Shown here in pieces: positions 60,270 through 64,000 of a stretch of 64,000 bases of DNA. The notes below the pieces were generated by a model, which saw nothing but the letters and a program-made list of their open reading frames with translations, was not told the origin of the DNA and did no database searches. Location: positions 535,897 through 599,896 of the forward strand of contig NZ_SSYA01000002.1 of assembly GCF_004917065.1 (NCBI RefSeq), written 5' to 3'. Position 1 is the first letter of the stretch. Each line of letters opens with the position of its first letter. The position numbers and the translations under genes were made by a program. This DNA comes from Geomonas ferrireducens. Lineage in GTDB: Bacteria > Desulfobacterota > Desulfuromonadia > Geobacterales > Geobacteraceae.

Positions 60270-62309
60270 ATGGGAGATGCGGTACCGAGACTTCATGTCG
60301 TTCCCTCCGATGCGGAGAGTCCTGCCACCGGCAAGAGTGTCAGCCGCAGCTATCTGGTGAACCGTCTGAACTACATCAACTTCCAGAACCAGTCCATCCT
60401 GGTGGCGCTCAGGCACGTAGCGTACGACGAGTCGATCTTCCTGAAAGCCATGCCTCTTCCCTGCGCGGGTGAGAGGCTTGACTGCCTATGGGAGGACGTG
60501 CCGAGCCTCAGGGAGCTCCTCAAGAGCTACCGCTTCGATTTCCTGCTCATCGCCGACGGAAGGAAATACCTGGTGGTAAATCCAGAGCCGCTCACCATTG
60601 ACGACTGCGGCTTTGCCCTCATGCTCCCACCAGCATGTCGCGAATTCCAGGCACGCAGGATACGGCGGCACCTCTCCGACGGCGTGTCCGCCCAGATCAT
60701 GCAGAACGGAGTCCTCTTCGACGGCAGCCTGGTCGACTACACCCCGGTATCGCTGCGCATCTCCGGTACCTGGGAAAAACCGGAAACGCTGCGCTGGATC
60801 AACACGGAAGAGCCGGTGCATTTGCGCCTGTTTCGCGGCGAAACCATGCTCTATTCGGGTGTCTTCGACGTCCATGCCATGGAGTCCGCCGGCGGCTCCT
60901 GCTCTTTTGTTCTTAGCCTGCGACACAGCTCGATACGACGCTTCAAGCCGAAGAAATATCGCAACTTCCGCCAGGAACTCGTCCCGACGCCGAACGTCGT
61001 CTTCAATCACCCCCTGATCGGCAAGCGCGTCAACCTGATGGTCACCGACATGTCCGGCACCGGCTTCTCGATTCAGGAGAGCGAGGGGGATTCTTTGCTC
61101 ATGCCCGGCCTGATGATCCCGGGTCTCAAGATCACCTTCGGTCACGGCATGAGCCTTTGTTGTCTTGCCCAGGTGCTTTCCCGCAACCCGTCAGGCGAAA
61201 AGGGGGACGAGAAGCTCGTGCGCTGCGGCCTCGCCATTTTGGACATGGCAATCGGCGACCACGTGAAACTCCTCTCGCTGCTGCACCAGGTGACGAACCG
61301 CAAGTCCTACGTCGACACCGAGGTCGATCTCGACGACCTCTGGGATTTCTTCTTCCAGACCGGGTTCATCTACCCGGAGAAGTACGCCCATTTTCAGGAG
61401 AACAAGGAGAAGATCAAGGAGACCTACGCGCGGCTTTACAGTGGCAATCCCCAGATCGCACGGCACTTCATCTACCTGGACCACGGCGTCATTTTGGGGC
61501 ACCTGGCCATGGTCCGCTTCTACAGCAATTCATGGCTCATACATCACCACGCGGCGCGCAAGTCGGCGGCCAAGGCGGGGATCGCCGTACTGGACCAGGT
61601 GAGCCACTACCTGAGCGAACTGGAAAGTTTCGCCTTCGCGCGACTGCGCTACGCCTTTTGTTACTACCGTCCCGACAACCGTTTTCCGGCGCGTGTCTTC
61701 GGCGGCTTCGCGGCAAAGCATGCGGATCAGCGCAGTTGCTCGCTAGACCTGTTCGCCTATTTTCACTACCAAAACGAGGGGGGCGGCGAAGACCTTCCGC
61801 CGCAATGGGAGCTCTCCAAAAGTAGCGCCTTTGATCTCTCCGAGATGGGGAGCTTCTACCGGCATGTCTCCGGCGGCGCTCTCATCGAGGCCTTCGACCT
61901 ATGCCCGGGGGGCAACGGCGACAAGGGGCTTGCGCGCGAATACAACGAGCTCGGCTTTCGTAAGGAGGTCCACCTTTACTCCCTGCGCCGCAAGGGGAGC
62001 CTTAAGGCCTTCTTTCTCGTCAACTGCACCGACGCCGGTTTCAACATGGCGGAACTCACCAACTGCGTGACCATCTTCGTGATCGATTACAGCGTGCCGC
62101 GCGCGTTGGTCGAGATGTCGCTGCGCCATGTGAGCCGGCACTACGAGGGTGGGGCGATGCCGGCCCTGGTGTTCCCGCACTCGTATGCCGTCGAAAAGGC
62201 CTTTCCGGTCGAAAAGACCTACCTGCTCTGGATCCTCGACATGCGTTACACGGACCATTTTCTGCACTACTGCGACGGGCTCCTCAAGGGGCCGCGCAAG
62301 GCGCAGTGA
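60270..62309 (+). CDS. PilZ-domain protein with GNAT-like C-terminal region
   Basis: A 679-residue cytoplasmic protein. The region about 80-340 contains a PilZ c-di-GMP-binding domain: KKYRNFRQE provides the RxxxR-type motif and VTDMSGTGFSI the DxSxxG motif (about 266-276). The C-terminal half (about 345-679) has a possible acyltransferase fold (DHGVILGHLAMVRFYSNSWL; SVPRALVEMSLRHV) but no clean acetyl-CoA motif. It lies 66 bases after the Rcp1-like regulator and 14 bases before the next kinase. Role: c-di-GMP-responsive effector, inferred. Confidence 0.75.
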   Translation: MGDAVPRLHVVPSDAESPATGKSVSRSYLVNRLNYINFQNQSILVALRHVAYDESIFLKAMPLPCAGERLDCLWEDVPSLRELLKSYRFDFLLIADGRKYLVVNPEPLTIDDCGFALMLPPACREFQARRIRRHLSDGVSAQIMQNGVLFDGSLVDYTPVSLRISGTWEKPETLRWINTEEPVHLRLFRGETMLYSGVFDVHAMESAGGSCSFVLSLRHSSIRRFKPKKYRNFRQELVPTPNVVFNHPLIGKRVNLMVTDMSGTGFSIQESEGDSLLMPGLMIPGLKITFGHGMSLCCLAQVLSRNPSGEKGDEKLVRCGLAILDMAIGDHVKLLSLLHQVTNRKSYVDTEVDLDDLWDFFFQTGFIYPEKYAHFQENKEKIKETYARLYSGNPQIARHFIYLDHGVILGHLAMVRFYSNSWLIHHHAARKSAAKAGIAVLDQVSHYLSELESFAFARLRYAFCYYRPDNRFPARVFGGFAAKHADQRSCSLDLFAYFHYQNEGGGEDLPPQWELSKSSAFDLSEMGSFYRHVSGGALIEAFDLCPGGNGDKGLAREYNELGFRKEVHLYSLRRKGSLKAFFLVNCTDAGFNMAELTNCVTIFVIDYSVPRALVEMSLRHVSRHYEGGAMPALVFPHSYAVEKAFPVEKTYLLWILDMRYTDHFLHYCDGLLKGPRKAQ

Positions 62310-62323
62310 TCGCCGGAGCCGAC

Positions 62324-64000
62324 ATGGAAGCTTCCCAGCGCGACAAGCCGCTATATAACAGCAGGATCATCAATTCCTTCATCCTGCTCATAAAGCACAA
62401 GTACAGCCACGTCGACATCGCCGAGCTCCTGGAGTACGCGGGGATGAAGGAGTACGAGGTGGCCGACCAGGCGCACTGGTTCACCCAGAGCCAGGTGGAT
62501 CGCTTCTATGAAAAGCTCCTGCAGATGACGGGCAACCCGCGCATCGCAAGGGAGGCCGGACGCTACGCCGCCTCTCCCGACGTGCTGGGCGCCATGCGCC
62601 AGTACATCCTCGGGCTCGTGGACGCCTCGAGCACCTTCGAGATCATCAGCAAGGCGACCGCTAACTTCACCAGAAGTACGAGCTACCGGTCGCGCCGCCT
62701 CGCCTCCAACTCGGTCGAGATCACGGTCACTCCGGTGGACGGGGGGATGGAACAGCAGTACCAGTGCGAAAACCGCATCGGCTTTTTCGAGGCGATCGTC
62801 CTCATGTTCAACCACAAGCTTACCGACCTGCAGTACTTCCCTGAGATCAGGCACCTCCCCACCATCCAGCAGCCCGAGTGCATCTTCCGCGGCGACCCGG
62901 TTTGCCGCTACGTGGTGACCTGGGAGAAGAGCGCCTACACCTACCTGAAGAAGCTGCGCAACACCCTGGTGCCGACCCTGGCGCTGGCGAACATCGTCCT
63001 TGCCGCCGTCGGCATGGCATCGGGATACGCCCTGCTCGGGTCGCTGGTCCTGCTGCTCCTGGTGGCGCTGGCCGCCGAGTCGAGCGAGAAGCGGGCCGTA
63101 AAGGACAGCCTGAGCAGCACCAAGGACTCCATCGACAACCTTCTGGAACTGATCGATTTGAACTACAACACCGCGATGCTTACCAACGAGATAGGGCAGC
63201 GGCTCGGCAATTTTACGCGCATCGAGGAGATGCTCATCGATGTCGCCGACATCATGCAGCGCCGGCTCGAATACGACCGTGGCGCCATCTTCCTCGCCGA
63301 CGGCAACAGCGGGAGACTCGAACTGCGGGCCTCGTACGGCTACGGCGCGCGGGAGCTGGAATGTCTGAACGGGCTGTCGCTTCCCCTTGACCAAAACGGT
63401 TCCGGTCGCGACGTCTACGTCGCCTGCTTCAACGAAAAACGCCCCTTTCTCGTCAACGACCTCGAACGTGAGCAGGAGACCCTCGGCAGACGCACCCTGG
63501 CCTGCGCCGTCAAAAACGGCACGAGGTCGTTCATCTGCTGTCCCATCACCTCTGAGGGGATGTCCATCGGGGTTCTGACCGCGGAGAACGTGAGGAGCAA
63601 GCGCCCTCTTGTGGAGCGTGACGTGAGCCTCATGATGGGCACCGCGTCGGTCATCGGCATCAGCTACCGCAACTGCGAGCTCATCGGTGCCCTGGAGCAG
63701 GCAAAGGAGGATCTGGAGGCCCGGGTAGCCGAGCGGACCGCCGATCTTGAGTTGAGCCGGAAGAAGGTGGAAATGCAGCACGAGGAGCTTTCTCGGACCC
63801 TTTTCGAACTTGAGGAGGAGACCGCGCAGAGGATGCAGGCACTTGAGGAGTTGGGCGAAAAGGAGCGCATGCTGCTGCAGCAAAGCCGTCTGGCTGCGCT
63901 TGGGGAGATGATCAGCAACATCGCGCACCAGTGGCGCCAGCCGTTGAACGAGCTTGGTCTCATCGTGCAGGAACTGCCGGTCATGTACGACCACGGCAGT
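62324..64000 (+). CDS. membrane GAF sensor histidine kinase, 3' partial
   Basis: Open from ATG 62324 to the window edge, 559 codons without a stop; the kinase ATPase domain lies beyond. The N-terminal ~200 residues resemble the V4R/heme-NO-binding-associated sensor type, ending CIFRGDPVCRYVVTWEKS. Two membrane helices follow (about 208-255), then a GAF domain (about 295-445), a coiled coil (about 455-525) and the HisKA box with phospho-acceptor His in ISNIAHQWRQPLNEL (about 535). The His box is of the HisKA subtype common in Geobacter. It is the last gene of the signalling run and overlaps no other real gene; a long antisense open frame across it is a GC-bias shadow. Confidence 0.9.
   Translation, partial: MEASQRDKPLYNSRIINSFILLIKHKYSHVDIAELLEYAGMKEYEVADQAHWFTQSQVDRFYEKLLQMTGNPRIAREAGRYAASPDVLGAMRQYILGLVDASSTFEIISKATANFTRSTSYRSRRLASNSVEITVTPVDGGMEQQYQCENRIGFFEAIVLMFNHKLTDLQYFPEIRHLPTIQQPECIFRGDPVCRYVVTWEKSAYTYLKKLRNTLVPTLALANIVLAAVGMASGYALLGSLVLLLLVALAAESSEKRAVKDSLSSTKDSIDNLLELIDLNYNTAMLTNEIGQRLGNFTRIEEMLIDVADIMQRRLEYDRGAIFLADGNSGRLELRASYGYGARELECLNGLSLPLDQNGSGRDVYVACFNEKRPFLVNDLEREQETLGRRTLACAVKNGTRSFICCPITSEGMSIGVLTAENVRSKRPLVERDVSLMMGTASVIGISYRNCELIGALEQAKEDLEARVAERTADLELSRKKVEMQHEELSRTLFELEEETAQRMQALEELGEKERMLLQQSRLAALGEMISNIAHQWRQPLNELGLIVQELPVMYDHGS

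Overview
The window is a high-GC, densely coded stretch of a Geobacter-like bacterium (Desulfuromonadota; Geobacter, Geomonas or Citrifermentans type). This is inferred from gene content, not from a marker gene: a fused nifEN, sigma-54 nif promoters with attenuator-like leaders, c-type cytochrome, an ETF plus iron-sulfur menaquinone-oxidoreductase unit, and a PUFA-synthase/Ole hydrocarbon operon. No rRNA, tRNA, CRISPR or insertion sequence was seen.

Layout. 1-2.15 kb: a DUF1499 membrane protein (cut by the window edge), a small di-heme cytochrome, a class B acid phosphatase and a single-domain response regulator. 2.5-16.9 kb: nitrogen fixation. nifV, then nifH-nifD-nifK-nifEN-nifX-fdxB-nifX2, then draT with convergent draG, then nifB with a GNAT gene. 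nifV, nifH and nifB each have a -24/-12 promoter followed by a leader with a small hairpin of the form GGC-AANGNN-GCC. In nifH and nifB this hairpin overlaps the 5' arm of an intrinsic terminator, as expected for ANTAR-protein antitermination of the kind known for GnfR in Geobacter sulfurreducens. 17-21.4 kb: EtfB, ferredoxin-EtfA and a membrane Fe-S oxidoreductase. 21.4-28.1 kb: mixed exported proteins (nuclease, S10 peptidase, DUF3443/DUF2844 pair, OmpH/Skp) and an unrecognised three-repeat protein. 28.2-30.1 kb: a four-gene unit ending in a YhaV-like toxin preceded by an unusual large helical-repeat partner.

51.7-30.1 kb, minus strand: one long operon-like run, pfaD-pfaA-pfaC-oleA-oleB-oleC-oleD-phosphopantetheinyl transferase. 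The Pfa proteins should build a polyunsaturated acyl chain on five tandem ACP domains that the last gene activates. OleA-D should condense two acyl chains head to head and process them to a long polyunsaturated olefin.

52-64 kb: a TesA-like esterase, an ABC transporter (ATPase and FtsX-like permease), a Cys-rich mini-protein, a 57-residue rubredoxin, a universal stress protein, a lipoprotein, 3-methyladenine DNA glycosylase, and a signalling block (histidine kinase, Rcp1-like response regulator, PilZ protein, and a second kinase cut by the right edge).

Short tandem repeats (9 bp and 21 bp) and a dispersed C/G-rich palindromic element lie in several intergenic gaps, mainly around the nif genes.
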